This document shows positions 1 to 9,872 of a stretch of DNA of 64,000 nt, piece by piece (position 1 is the first letter of the stretch; each line of letters begins with the position of its first letter). Where the stretch lies: NCBI RefSeq assembly GCF_039871975.1, contig NZ_JBDPLL010000001.1, one strand, 5' to 3'. Position numbers and translations under genes: made by a program. This DNA is from Trichormus_B sp936914905 (GTDB lineage Bacteria > Cyanobacteriota > Cyanobacteriia > Cyanobacteriales > Nostocaceae). Under the pieces are notes generated by a model that was given only the letters and a program-made list of their open reading frames with translations, was not told where the DNA came from and did not search any database.

Positions 1-358
1 TAGTGCCATTAATAAATAAATATGCTGTTGGTACTTCTTTTCCCTTTGAAGTCACCATCAATAATCCGAAACCCATATTTATCAGTATTAGGAATAGTAA
101 CACGCAATTTTATTGCGTACTGTCTTGATACAAACTGAGAACGGAGAGCAATAGCGTTTCTAGTATCCCTTCCCAAAGAGTACGTAGCCTATAAGAGGGG
201 GATAGTTTGGTGTCCTTCTGTATCTCGTACAAGCAATAGGTGGCGTATTTTGTCCCGTTCATTTTCTGCCATACCTTGTCCTTGAAATTCTCATATCTGT
301 GATTCTGTTCTGCAACAATATGGCTACTAGAAGTCCGAATTTTCTTGCCAAGCTTCAA
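1..358 (-). pseudogene. Unrecognised gene remnant read in two frames
   Basis: An 82-residue open frame (110-358) ends at a TAA. A second frame overlaps its end and continues to the window edge; it reads like real protein (…SLGRDTRNAIALRSQF…, …KLRVTIPNTDKYGFRI…) from about 180 down to about 20. The two frames together suggest one gene broken by a frameshift, running off the left edge. I do not recognise the family. Alternative: unrelated open frames. Confidence 0.3.
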
Positions 359-377
359 AACTCAACTTCAAGAGTTT

Positions 378-830
378 TTAGCCCAAGTTCTTATAAAGTC
401 TGAGTAAGCGCAACCACCGTAGCCAGATTTTAGCAGGTTGATCAGAAAATGTAAAAATATCGCCAAAACCCAAATTAGTTTTCTGATGGTGTAGCCAATG
501 TTGTTCAGGAGTAGTAATAAATAACAACTGACAAAACAAAGTTATAAATTTAGGTGTTTGCCAACCAAAACTATTGATTTGTCTCCACCATACATGAAAT
601 TGACCCAACAACCAACCACATATTACATAGAGAGGAGATAAATTCAACAAAGATAAAGGTACCAGTAAGTATGGTAAAGCAGCTAAAATACCATCTAAAA
701 GCACCTGATAATTGAATGCTAAAATAGCATAGTGGCGAAAGTCCTTTTTCCAAGAGTGGTGTGTTGTCAAATGAAGGCTAGCAAAAACGTGCTGAGGTAC
801 ATAATATAAAGAAAGTTGAAAGGAAATCGC
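378..830 (-). pseudogene. Membrane fatty-acid hydroxylase/desaturase-like fragment
   Basis: The frame is open from a stop at 831-833 to 378. It has hydrophobic segments, an early HHSW and a late EQHWLHHQ box followed by GFGDIFTFSD, which resembles the last histidine box and the (N)YGDxFxxxD segment of the fatty-acid hydroxylase/sterol desaturase superfamily, membrane di-iron enzymes. No ATG lies at the 5' end of the open stretch; the first internal start is a TTG near 770. At about 130-150 residues it is roughly half the usual length and lacks the first histidine boxes, so I read it as a 5'-truncated remnant. The family call rests on one motif. Confidence 0.4.
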
Positions 831-1316
831 CTAAAAATAGTAACAACCAAGCAACAACAATAACCTCAAGTATTTGTATTCCTCAAATTTGATGAGAAAA
901 TTGCCCAGAGAAAATAACTCAAACCTTACAGGAGCAGTCAACAGTAAAATTCTATTCTATGAATGGTGTTGTCACGCCTATTTTGTACTTGATTTACCGG
1001 CAATATCCTGTATGTAAAGCAGTTGTAGGTTTGTAAATTTAGGTTTCTGAATAGCAGTTAACACCAACTGTAGATTGATGATTAGTTGGTTGCTGCTGTT
1101 TTGATAAAATAAATTATACATATGCTGACCATAGATATACTGGATTTGTCTTAGTGAGATGATCACAATCATCTTACTAAGACATACGGGATAAGCAAAG
1201 ATTGAGTTAACATCAGTACAAATTTACGTTAAAATTTCCCTTTGAATGTGAAGATTAATCTGTCTTTACAAGTAAGTCCATGAATAAAACTGAATTCCTA
1301 TATAGGTGATATTAAC
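831..1316. other. Intergenic, no gene supported
   Basis: AT-rich stretch before queD. A 64-residue minus open frame (978-1172) has no recognisable family and no clear ribosome site. Nothing else stands out. Confidence 0.4.
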
Positions 1317-1706
1317 ATGCCACAATGGAAATTATTAACAGAATTTACGTTTGATAGCGCCCACTACATTAAGGACTATAATGGTCCTTGTGGGAGAATG
1401 CACGGTCACACTTATAGAGTCAAAATAGAGGCAAAATCTTCACAATTACATTCTTCAGAATACTGTCCTCACCCCGTGATGGTTGCTGATTTTAGAAGCT
1501 TACGTTGGGCTAAAAAAGATGTTACTCAAGGAGGTTTAGATCACTGTGTTCTCAATGAAGTTTTACCACCTGAATATGAAACAACTGCGGAGATGATTGC
1601 TAAATATATTTATGCTGAAACCAAAAAGCGATTACCACAAGATGTAAAACTTAAGGTAGCAGTGTCGGAAACGCCTAATTCTTGGGCAGAATATGAAGAC
1701 GATTAA
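1317..1706 (+). CDS. queD: 6-carboxy-tetrahydropterin synthase (QueD/PTPS family)
   Basis: 129-residue protein of the 6-pyruvoyl-tetrahydropterin synthase fold. QueD converts dihydroneopterin triphosphate to 6-carboxy-tetrahydropterin, the second step toward queuosine and other 7-deazaguanines. Visible: zinc ligands H16 and the H29-G-H31 pair, nucleophilic C25 just before them (CGRMHGH), the LDHCVLNE segment with D75/H76, and the terminal SETPNSWAEY with E118. The length is right for a bacterial QueD, and the ATG at 1317 puts the first histidine at the expected place. It stands alone, with no other queuosine gene in the window, and is one of few intact genes in the first 3.9 kb. Confidence 0.9.
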   Translation: MPQWKLLTEFTFDSAHYIKDYNGPCGRMHGHTYRVKIEAKSSQLHSSEYCPHPVMVADFRSLRWAKKDVTQGGLDHCVLNEVLPPEYETTAEMIAKYIYAETKKRLPQDVKLKVAVSETPNSWAEYEDD

Positions 1707-1860
1707 CTTGAGATTTTATATTTTGGATTTTGGATTTGAGTATTCCCCACAGCACCCTAAATAGGGAATAAGATTAACTATTAGTCCAGCTTTAGAAAGC
1801 TCAAACTTAAGCATTTGTCATTCTATCCCGTGTTTTAATTTTTGAGGTATCAATTAACAG

Positions 1861-2001
1861 ATAGAGGGTATACCAGAGAAAGCAGCAGCTTTGAAGTTTA
1901 TTATTTTACTTGGTTTTGTTAGCCTACTTGCCGACGGAACTTATCAAGGAGCGCGTAGTATTATGGGGGCTTATTTAGAGGTTTTGGGGTTCTGGTTGTA
2001 A
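1861..2001 (+). pseudogene. MFS transporter N-terminal fragment
   Basis: About 45 codons read PEKAAALKFIILLGFVSLLADGTYQGARSIMGAYLEVLGFWL then stop (shown in parts: KFIILLGFVSLLADGTYQ; GARSIMGAYLEVLG). This is typical of the first transmembrane helix and loop of a major facilitator transporter. Nothing downstream continues it: an IS remnant starts at 2107. No start codon is visible. A dead 5' fragment. Confidence 0.5.
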
Positions 2002-2106
2002 CCCAATACGTTTTAGTGTCGGATACAATACCTGCAAACTTTATATCTCTGCTCTCAAAGAAGACTTTTGCTCCTGTGGCAATGCTGCTAAGTCTACAAT
2101 AGAGAG

Positions 2107-2917
2107 GTCCGAAAATTTACAAAGGAGCCTGTGTCTGGCTTTACACAGTGTTAAGATTAGGAAAGAGCCAAGGAAAGAATCAGGGTTGGGAATAGTAACT
2201 GATAGGAACTATCCATGAAGATGTTGATGACTAATTCATAACTGAGCTCATATTCATAACATTTATGAAATGGGCAAAACTAATGAACCAATTCCTAATA
2301 TGACTAAACCACAAATAGTAAGAATTACTTGTTCGTAAATTCGGGAATTCAGGGGGAATCGTTGTTGAGCTACCCGGAATATTTTTACAAGTCTAATGAC
2401 GTCTTCAACAAAAATACCCTTGCTGGAAAACTATTTGTTTTCTGCCTTTTGTTCTGAGTCGGGATACCATAATCGGTATCATGTTTTTCTACCTGTTCAA
2501 GGAGACTAGCAGGCAAAACACTTCCTAATATCTCTATATCTCTAGCCAGTAATAAAATGTGTCCTTTCCTTCCGTTTTAGATATACCGAAATGCAAACCT
2601 AAAACCTCAAATGTTGGCATTTTCCTCAAATAGAACAAGGATAGACATACCTCTTCTTTTATCTCTAGTTTCGGTTTCCCCCCTCCTCCTTCCTGATTTA
2701 TACGTATCTTTTTACTTTCTATCTCAGGTTGAAGTTTTTATGCTACATTTCAGCTTGGGCTAACAAGTCTTGAAACTGATGCTTAGTTATTCCCAGTATT
2801 TGTTTTCTACGATGTGGATATTCAAGAATATAATTAAGTGAATTTTTCCTTTTGGTAGACGGTCAAAATTCCCTTCTACCATTTTTTTGACACCAAGTTA
2901 ATTTTCCTGACAGGTCT
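2107..2917 (-). mobile_element. IS5-like (DDE_4) element, internally deleted, copy A
   Basis: About 811 bp closely matching 52084-52887 in the same orientation. The ends carry imperfect inverted repeats (GTCCGAAAATTTAC at the left; the right end reads GTTAATTTTCCTGACAGGTC). The minus strand carries scraps of an HTH_Tnp_4/DDE_Tnp_4 transposase: the N-terminal part ending EKHDSDY is joined straight to the C-terminal part (IFVEYVIRLVK type), so the catalytic middle is gone. Many stops. Not able to move by itself. Confidence 0.7.
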
Positions 2918-3268
2918 ACTATATTCGCTGTGTAGAAAGGTGCAAACCAACACGATAATATGAAAGAGAAACTTCCATGTTAGCGTCTGGGTATTCCTTC
3001 GAAAAGAGTTATTTTCTAGATATGACAGGATCTGATGATTGGTACAGCAACAACCATCACACAAGAACTTAGCATAAGAACTAGCAGAGGTTTGGTCATC
3101 AGCTAAAGATACATCATAGACTTCAATCGTCCAGTTATCTGACGCCGATTTAACAGCAAGCCGTAGCATTGCACCGTTAGCCTGCGCTGAAGTGAGATCT
3201 AACCTGTGTGTTATGAAAGCTCACAGGATCCCGACTAACTTTGATGGATCAACCTCAGCTAGCCTACT
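2918..3268. other. Intergenic with an unsupported ORF
   Basis: A minus open frame (2876-3169) begins here and runs into the IS end; it has no recognised family. Near 3205-3230 is a short hairpin (CCTGTG/CACAGG). No other signal. Confidence 0.3.
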
Positions 3269-3700
3269 ATGTATGCTACCGTTTCTACAGCTCAGAGAAT
3301 AGTCAATTCCAAACAAGCTAAACTTTATGGCTTAAAAAGGGTAGCTAAAACAAAACCAATCAAACAGATACCAGAAACAGAAGCCATCTTTAAAGATGTT
3401 AATGGCATCAATCAACAAGCGGATGATGAATCAACAACATTGAGAATTTCTATAGATGCTAAGGTGGGAATCAAAATCGGAGAGTTCAATAGAGGTGTAA
3501 AAACCCGTGCCGAAACCATACTACGATTCGCTTCTACCCTGACTTTCAAGGGCAAAAATCCTATGGTTACTTTGGTTGAGACAATTTATGATAAAGGAGT
3601 TAAACTGACACAACAAGCAATGGCGGACATTGAAGAGCCGATTCACTGCTTACCAACTTTGAAAAAATGGTTTGTTAAAATCTTTTGTCGAGGCGACTGA
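3269..3700 (+). pseudogene. ISAzo13-like (PF07592 type) transposase, internally deleted
   Basis: 143 residues. The middle (DDESTTLRISIDAKVGIK, residues 51-68) is the first catalytic segment of an ISAzo13-like DDE transposase. After GEFNRGVKTR it jumps directly to the extreme C-terminal region (ILRFASTLTFKGKNPMVTLV … LPTLKKWFVKI). In family members several hundred residues, including the other acidic residues, lie between. The N-terminal DNA-binding region is also missing. The frame stayed open across the deletion, so it looks like a gene but cannot be a working transposase. Confidence 0.65.
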
Positions 3701-3774
3701 CGTTTTGGATCATTTTTTTAGTTGGAACACTCTTAGAGAACTAAATAGAAAATTTACTGACTCTGATAATAGCC

Positions 3775-3834
3775 TTTATATAAGATAATAATTGTTTATA
3801 TAAGACAATAATTGTTTATATAAGACAATAATTG
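3775..3834. repeat. 20-bp tandem repeat, three copies
   Basis: Three head-to-tail copies of TTTATATAAGAYAATAATTG; copies 2 and 3 are identical and copy 1 differs by one base. It lies between the transposase remnant and a short coding scrap. Confidence 0.9.
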
Positions 3835-3954
3835 AGCCAAAGTCAAGTTATTGCTTCTTTACAAAATGAGTTAGTGAGTGAATATGATCGCTTAACGGGA
3901 AATACAATCACTGTCTATCATATTCCCCTTGATTGCTCGAAGATTTCCATCTAA
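3832..3954 (+). pseudogene. C-terminal fragment of an unrecognised protein
   Basis: 40 codons (SQSQVIASLQNELVSEYDRL … TITVYHIPLD) directly after the tandem repeat, ending TAA. The composition looks like real protein, but there is no ATG and no upstream partner. Probably the tail of a gene cut by the repeat or IS events. Confidence 0.3.
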
Positions 3955-3986
3955 GAAGATAGGGTTAGCGATCACATCTTCCCCGC

Positions 3987-5102
3987 TTACCTCTGTAAAC
4001 TTTGGGGGTCCAGGGCATCGCGCAACCCATCACCCAGTAAATTGAAAGCTAAAACAGTGAGAATAATTAATATTGCAGGTGGCAAAATCAGCCAAGGTTG
4101 TAATACTAAAATTGAAGCATTACTAGCTAATGAAAGCATATTTCCCCAAGAGGGATCTGGTTGTTGAATGCCTAAACCAATCAGACTCAAAACTGCTTCT
4201 GCACTAATAAAACTAGGAATTGTTAGAGTAGCAGAAATAATTACATAACTAGCCGTTTGGGGCAGAACATGACAGAGAATAATATAAATCGGCTTACCAC
4301 CCATGGCTAGTGATGCTTGTACAAATTCCCGTTCTTTAATTGATAGAACTTGACCACGAATCACTCTGGCTAAACCTGCCCAACTAATTACAGATGTAAT
4401 TACAACAATTAATAAAAATCTTTGTGTACTGGTTAATTGTGGACTTAATACTCCTGATAATGCTGCTAACATATAAATACTGGGAAAGGTCATTAAGACT
4501 TCTACTAAACGCATGATTACACTATCGATTACACCACCAAAATAACCAGAGATACCACCTATCAGCAAGCCCAATGGATAGGTGATGATGATGCCAAAAA
4601 TACCAATAAATAAACTAATCCGACCACCATAAAGCAGACGACTAAATTGATCTCTTCCTTGTTCATCAGTACCCAAAATATTCCATTTTGCTTCGCCATT
4701 TGAACCGAATAAATGCCAATTTAGGGGTATACCAGGAATAATGGTGACTTCATCCCATTTAGGAGGTAGGGGTAAACTTAATTGAAATAATTTATATTCA
4801 GTCCCGGAAACAAAGAAACGTAACGTTGTTGGTTTTTTAAGGTCTATAATTAATTTCCGTTCTCCTGTTTCTAGACTGGTGTCTCCTTGAGTTGTGGGAT
4901 AAATATGGGGATCAATAGATTTACCTTCTGGGGAAACCCAATGAATACGGGTTGGTGGCAACAGTGAAGCATTTGGCTGTGAATCATAAGGATTATAGGG
5001 GGCGATAAAATCAGCCCCAATTACTGCTAAATAGAACACTAAGAGTAGAGTTGCCCCAAATTGAGCTAAAGGATTTTTCTTGAGTCTCTGCCACCAATTC
5101 AT
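3987..5102 (-). CDS. Peptide/nickel-type ABC transporter permease (DppC/OppC family)
   Basis: 371-residue inner-membrane permease. It has an N-terminal membrane segment (about residues 15-33), a long external insert of roughly 100 residues, then LGTDEQGRDQFSRLLYGGR, the family's start of the permease core, and five further membrane helices. The coupling EAA loop reads EREFVQASLAMGGKPIYIIL. The C-terminal LLGDGLRDALDPQ is also family-typical. The insert makes it longer than the usual ~300 residues. The probable partners, a second DppC-like permease (32307-33194) and a substrate-binding lipoprotein (49776-51434), are scattered rather than in an operon. The substrate is unknown. Confidence 0.88.
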   Translation of the reverse strand: MNWWQRLKKNPLAQFGATLLLVFYLAVIGADFIAPYNPYDSQPNASLLPPTRIHWVSPEGKSIDPHIYPTTQGDTSLETGERKLIIDLKKPTTLRFFVSGTEYKLFQLSLPLPPKWDEVTIIPGIPLNWHLFGSNGEAKWNILGTDEQGRDQFSRLLYGGRISLFIGIFGIIITYPLGLLIGGISGYFGGVIDSVIMRLVEVLMTFPSIYMLAALSGVLSPQLTSTQRFLLIVVITSVISWAGLARVIRGQVLSIKEREFVQASLAMGGKPIYIILCHVLPQTASYVIISATLTIPSFISAEAVLSLIGLGIQQPDPSWGNMLSLASNASILVLQPWLILPPAILIILTVLAFNLLGDGLRDALDPQSLQR

Positions 5103-5262
5103 AATTTTTATTTACAACTCTAACAATTTTATTTAGATTTTATGTTTTGGATTTTAGATTTTTCGACTGAATAAATTAGGGGTATTACAGCTCTTTTAAA
5201 ATTTAAATTTTCAATCCAAAAATCCGAAATTGAAAATAAAAAATTTGCTCAACGTTAATTAC

Positions 5263-6138
5263 CTAACCATTTAACTGTTCTGCTAAATACCGTAGTTCTT
5301 CATTTTGTTTCTCATGTTCAACAACAAATACATTGGAATAAAGGTTGGCTAAAACTTGTTTTCCTTGTTGTGTTAGACCTAGATAACGTAATCCTTCTTT
5401 GATATAAGGATAGACACCATTCCAGTAAAATTTGGAGTAATTTTTGCGTAGATCTCCAGGATTTTTATAGCCTAAGGCTTTGTTGATTCCTGTTTCTTCA
5501 AATTCGTAAAATAAATTTGTAATTTTTTTCAAGTAACGGGGATCACTTAATTGTCCAATTAGATCAGCAGCACGTACTAATCCGGCAAAGTGACTGGTAT
5601 CTTGATGATCATCTGCGCTAGGAACTGGAAAGCGAGTTAATTCAATATTATCTTTAATTGCATAGGAATCTATTAAAGGATGTCCACCAAATCTCTCATC
5701 AATAAATAGTTTTGCTCGATCTACATGATAGGGTGTTAGACTAGCATCAGAAGCACCAGCAGGAAGAGAAACCATGTTCCCATTTTGCCCTGTAGCATAT
5801 AGGCCTTCTGATTCTTGGTCTTCTCGGCAAACTCCTTTTACATAGCCAATATCATGACACAATAAGGAAATGATGAAGTGCAACCAATCTTCGCTGGAAA
5901 CTCCTCCTTCGCGGATGTGTTTACCACGTAAGATTTCTTGTCCTACGAGGGTAACAAGAACGGAGTGTTCAACATTGTGATATAAAGCATCACTGTTGGC
6001 AATGTTTTCCAATGCCATGTTACCAGCCCAAGCGATAATGTCTTGATAATCAGTTTTTAATCCACCGTAGGTACGTTGGTATCCTGATCGGAGTTGATTT
6101 ACAAAAGCATTAATGATAATTTCAGTGGTGTTGAACAT
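5263..6138 (-). CDS. HD-domain metal-dependent phosphohydrolase
   Basis: 291 residues. The HD signature is present: H54/H58 in YHNVEHSV, then H95-D96 in SLLCHDIGYVKG, with a later D in the region VRAADLIGQLSD that completes the metal site. HD proteins cleave phosphoester bonds, usually of nucleotides. This version, with an AWAGNMALENIAN segment before the HD core, is a cyanobacterial subgroup of unknown substrate. ATG at 6138. It has no operon partner; the permease downstream is 160 bp away. Confidence 0.8.
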   Translation of the reverse strand: MFNTTEIIINAFVNQLRSGYQRTYGGLKTDYQDIIAWAGNMALENIANSDALYHNVEHSVLVTLVGQEILRGKHIREGGVSSEDWLHFIISLLCHDIGYVKGVCREDQESEGLYATGQNGNMVSLPAGASDASLTPYHVDRAKLFIDERFGGHPLIDSYAIKDNIELTRFPVPSADDHQDTSHFAGLVRAADLIGQLSDPRYLKKITNLFYEFEETGINKALGYKNPGDLRKNYSKFYWNGVYPYIKEGLRYLGLTQQGKQVLANLYSNVFVVEHEKQNEELRYLAEQLNG

Positions 6139-6537
6139 ACTGGAGGCTTAAGGTATAATCGCATTTACCGATTCTAATTAGGGTCAGTTTACATTCGGCT
6201 TTTTTGATGTTGGTCAAGGTTCTGCGGCCAGTAATGCCGCTTTTTTACTTACAAAAGGGCGAGATCTCATGATCGAAAAGGTAAAGCAAAGCTTTTCCGG
6301 CAAATGAAGGGCGTATCCTAAATTAGGAAGTTAGTATAGCCAGAGACTTTAGTGCTTTTAACTCCCATTGCATTAAGTGTACATGATCCTTCTCGATTTA
6401 TCTTAGTTGATGAGTTAAGTTGATGCAGTTCATTATGCTTTCTATTCAGGAGCCCAACACAGAAAAAATACGGTTCTTCAGTTTTTCCAGAATTATGATA
6501 TAATGATATTTACACTAAGTTTCCATCATTGCTATTT
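6139..6537. other. Intergenic before tRNA-Gly
   Basis: No gene seen. It contains a small hairpin with a T run (6224-6246, listed separately) and AT-rich DNA just upstream of the tRNA with TATAAT at 6499-6504, a plausible -10 box for the tRNA. Confidence 0.4.
6224..6246 (+). terminator. Possible short intrinsic terminator
   Basis: GCGGC, loop CAGTAAT, GCCGC, then six T. The stem is only 5 bp, and no convincing plus-strand gene ends just before it, so the role is uncertain. Confidence 0.35.
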
Positions 6538-6609
6538 GCGGGTGTAATTCAGTGGTAGAGTGTCTGCTTCCCATGCAGAATGTCGTGGGTTCGAGTCCCA
6601 TCGCCCGCT
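6538..6609 (+). tRNA. tRNA-Gly (anticodon CCC)
   Basis: Full cloverleaf. Acceptor GCGGGTG pairs with CGCCCGC (one T-G wobble). The anticodon stem TCTGC/GCAGA encloses loop TTCCCAT, so the anticodon is CCC. The T arm is GTGGG-TTCGAGT-CCCAT. Discriminator T at 6609; CCA is not encoded. It decodes GGG glycine codons. Confidence 0.93.
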
Positions 6610-6693
6610 TTTAAGATTTATTTCTACATTTTCCCCACTTTCCAAAAGCTAATAATTGACATATCACCTTGCGGGTCTTATGTTCTTTTTTTA

Positions 6694-8570
6694 TTAATCA
6701 AATTGCCAAATCTTGATTGTATTATCAGCACTCCCACTGATGATCTTATTCCCGTCAACACTGAAAGCCACACTATTAATGCTTGAGGAATGTTCTGAAA
6801 AAGTATTTATCAATTCTTTCGACTCTAGATTCCAAAGCTTAATTGTGTTGTCACCACTGCCACTTACTAAAGTTTTGCCATCAGGGCTAATAGCTATAGT
6901 ATTGATTGCATCAGTGTGTCCAGTAATGCTAACAACTTCTAGACCTTGTTTAACACTCCATATTTTGATAGTTTTATCAGAGTCGCAGCTAATTAATTTT
7001 TGTCCATCCAATGTAGAAATTACACAGTTAATATAGTTTCCATGGTCAGTTAAAGTATATACTGACTCTTCAGTGAGTGCTTAAATCCTATATTTAAATG
7101 GTTTTATCTAAGCTGGCTGTAGCCAAGGTATTACCATCATAATTAAAGGCAACTGAAGTTACACAATCTGAATGTTCAATGAATGTTCAATGAATGTTTT
7201 GCTTTTTAAGCAATTCCATAACTTAAATGTTTTGTCATAGCTACTACTAGCAATTTTTTGTCCATCAGCAAAAAAAGCGCCTGAGCAAACATAGTTGGAA
7301 TGCCCAGTTAAGGTGTGAATAAGTTCACCTGTTTGGATATCCCAAATTTTAATGTTTTTATCTGCACTGCCACTAACAAATGTTTCTCCGTCAGGATTGA
7401 CAGCAATTGAAAAAACATAATTTGAATAACCATACAGAATATCGACACAATACCAAACTTTTGGCTTTTTTATTTCAAGATTTGCTAATGTTTTTAACTC
7501 ATAGTTATAAGCTGCTCTATATCTTTGTAGGATGATCCTGAGTTTTTGCAACATTTCTTCAGTCCAGACTTAAGGAAAATCTGTACTTAATTTAAGTAGC
7601 TGATGTTCATAATTTCGGTTGATGTTTAGGTAATACCAATCTGCTAAAAGTGCTGCTAACAGCTTGTGCAGAATGACAATAGTTTGTCTAATTGCTCGCA
7701 AACTCTTAGTCTGATCGCTGCCAACTTCTTCAAGTTGTCCTTTTACCTCTTCCCAGTTCCAAGGCTCAAAAGATAAAGATACTGGTTCTTCCAAACCCCA
7801 AAATTTGACATTGAAATAAACTTCGTGGTCTGTAATATCAGTGTAAATAATTGCGGTTGGTATAGCGGATAAGATTGTCTCTAATTGTTTAACTTCAATT
7901 GCTTAACTTCAGCATCAAAAATTGAACGCTCAAAATATTTACCATAAAATTCAACTGGGCAGTAATCACCATAAAGAGTAGAATTTTTTCCTAAAAAAAG
8001 TTTTAATTGGTTGCGAATTTCTCTTCTGAGGCTATCACGGAATGAAATCGGAAAGTTTTCGCTAATATCTGGAGGTGGTACTAACATCAATAAGCGTGGT
8101 TTCTTGTGTTCATCTATGAAAATTCTCTGTGCTTCATCACGACTCAAAATACCAGGCCATTGTTGCTGATCGAAAATTCTCTGAAGTTCTTTTTGTTTAA
8201 ATTCAATTTCTTTAGCAGTTGTCTCTCGACTTAAATCTAAATACAATACACTTAATTTGCTCCTGTTTTCGATTTCTTCCCGCTTTATTTTAAGTAATTT
8301 CTCTCCTCTATCAAGTAATAATATTACCTCTATATCTGTATTAACGAGGGTATCCTGAATTTCCATAAATTCTTTTTTTCTGGCTTCTCTGCGCTGATAG
8401 TAATCCATCTCTGCTTGAATTACCCGCTGATATTGTCTGACTTTTTGAACTGTAGCAGGTAGATTAATCTGACTTTCTTTAATAAGTGTTTAGCTGGTAA
8501 ATACTGAAACAATTTGATTAGTGGTAAGAGTAACAAAATGGACGGCAGCACCGACAATATCAAATGACAT
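6694..8570 (-). pseudogene. WD40-repeat protein, broken
   Basis: The reading starts at ATG 8570 (MSFDIVGAAVHFVTLTTNQI), hits TAA after about 26 codons, resumes in another frame (…MDYYQRREARKKEFMEI…), and ends in WD40 blades (6694-7011 and 7200-7440; motifs VSGSADKNIKIWD, LVSGSGDNTIKLWN, IISGSADNTIKIWQ). Such proteins have an N-terminal helical region and a C-terminal beta-propeller used as a scaffold. The breaks are visible: a 14-bp duplication at 7884-7911, a TAA at about 7570, and an 11-bp duplication at 7169-7190. Deleting one copy of either duplication restores frame (…EVKQLETILSAIPTAIIY…; …FIEHSDCVTSVAFNYDG…). There is further decay near 7090. Its partners are unknown. Confidence 0.85.
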
Positions 8571-8758
8571 ATATATTAAGTTACAAGGTTGAAAAAACAC
8601 AAGCTTAGTCAATTTTAACCATTAAAGTTCTTGATGTATCTGTCTAACTATTAATTTAATTAGTATCCAGTTTCTGGAACAGGACGCAAACCTACCCCAT
8701 AAGTCTAGCAAATATAAGGAGTTTAACCCTCTGTTGGCGTAGGTTTGGGGAGTTGCTT

Positions 8759-9775
8759 CTATATAGAATAGAAAAGTGGGAAAGATTTCGCGTCTTTGGG
8801 CTTGACGTAGACGCGCTCTTGGGCTTCTAACTTTAACTCATCAAACCGATCACGTGTTAAATGGGCGGTAACAGTTTGTCCATCATCTAACTTTAACTCT
8901 ACCTGAATTTCCCACCCCAAATGAATCACACGACTCACTATAGCTGGTGCTGTGGTGCCGTTGGCGATTCTTTCTACAATTACATCTTGAGGACGCAAGA
9001 ATACTTCGGGATTAACTGAATCGAAGCCGCTGGTCTGGAAAATTTTGGAGTTACTGGGTAACACATTCACCGGACCAATAAAGCTCATAACAAATGCTGA
9101 AGCAGGATGGTCATAGATTTCTGCTGGTGTTCCTACTTGTTCCACTTTTCCTTTATTCATAACTACGATCTCATCTGAGACTTCCATTGCTTCTTCTTGG
9201 TCATGAGTAACGAAAACTGTAGTAACGTGGACTTCATCATGGAGACGACGTAACCAAGCACGTAAATCTTTACGTACTTTTGCATCTAATGCGCCAAATG
9301 GCTCATCTAGTAATAATACGTTAGGTTCTACAGCCAATGCTCTAGCTAATGCTACCCGTTGTCTTTGTCCACCAGAAAGTTGGGAAGGATAGCGATCACC
9401 TAACCCATTCAATTGTACTAATTCTAATAACTGTTCTACTTTCCCCTGTATTTTCTTTTTCGGAGCTTTACGAATTTCTAAGCCAAAAGCAATATTTCGT
9501 CTGACTGTTAAATGCTTAAATAAGGCATAATGCTGAAATACAAATCCAATATTACGTTCTTGTACACTTTGATATGTAGCATCCTTACCTGTCAGTATAA
9601 TTTTGCCACTATCGGGCATTTCTAAACCGGATATTAATCGCAATAGGGTAGATTTACCAGAACCTGAAGGTCCTAGTAATGCAACTAGTGAACCGCTATT
9701 TATTTCTAGACTTACTTGATCAACAGCTTGGAAACTGCCAAATTGCTTAGAGACGTTTTCAACTACAATGCCCAC
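8759..9775 (-). CDS. cysA: Sulfate/thiosulfate ABC transporter ATP-binding protein
   Basis: 338 residues. Walker A GPSGSGKS (35-42), Q-loop FQHYALF (80-86), signature LSGGQRQR (133-140), Walker B LLLDEP (154-159), switch H191 in VTHDQEEAM. The C-terminal TOBE-like regulatory part is present. The LSGGQ flanks and the IGPVNVLPSN segment match CysA, which powers sulfate/thiosulfate uptake with CysT/CysW permeases and a binding protein. None of those partners is in the window, so the gene is separate, as is common in Nostocales. A related molybdate or other CUT-type ATPase is less likely. Confidence 0.82.
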   Translation of the reverse strand: MGIVVENVSKQFGSFQAVDQVSLEINSGSLVALLGPSGSGKSTLLRLISGLEMPDSGKIILTGKDATYQSVQERNIGFVFQHYALFKHLTVRRNIAFGLEIRKAPKKKIQGKVEQLLELVQLNGLGDRYPSQLSGGQRQRVALARALAVEPNVLLLDEPFGALDAKVRKDLRAWLRRLHDEVHVTTVFVTHDQEEAMEVSDEIVVMNKGKVEQVGTPAEIYDHPASAFVMSFIGPVNVLPSNSKIFQTSGFDSVNPEVFLRPQDVIVERIANGTTAPAIVSRVIHLGWEIQVELKLDDGQTVTAHLTRDRFDELKLEAQERVYVKPKDAKSFPLFYSI

Positions 9776-9872
9776 TGTTTTTATACCTCTGCAACTAATC
9801 TACGGTTTTTAGGTAGGATTACTGTATTTTCATATATATCACATCCAGAATAGATTTGATTAGAGAAAATTA

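Noticed and set aside
978..1172. 64-residue minus-strand ORF
   Set aside because: Low complexity, no recognised family and no ribosome site.
2876..3169. 97-residue minus-strand ORF
   Set aside because: Its 3' end lies in an IS terminus, no family is recognisable, and no ribosome site is seen.
7169..7190. Microduplications as IS target duplications after precise loss
   Set aside because: Unit lengths vary from 10 to 17 bp and there is no leftover IS end, unlike the single clear TSD at 53844/55357.
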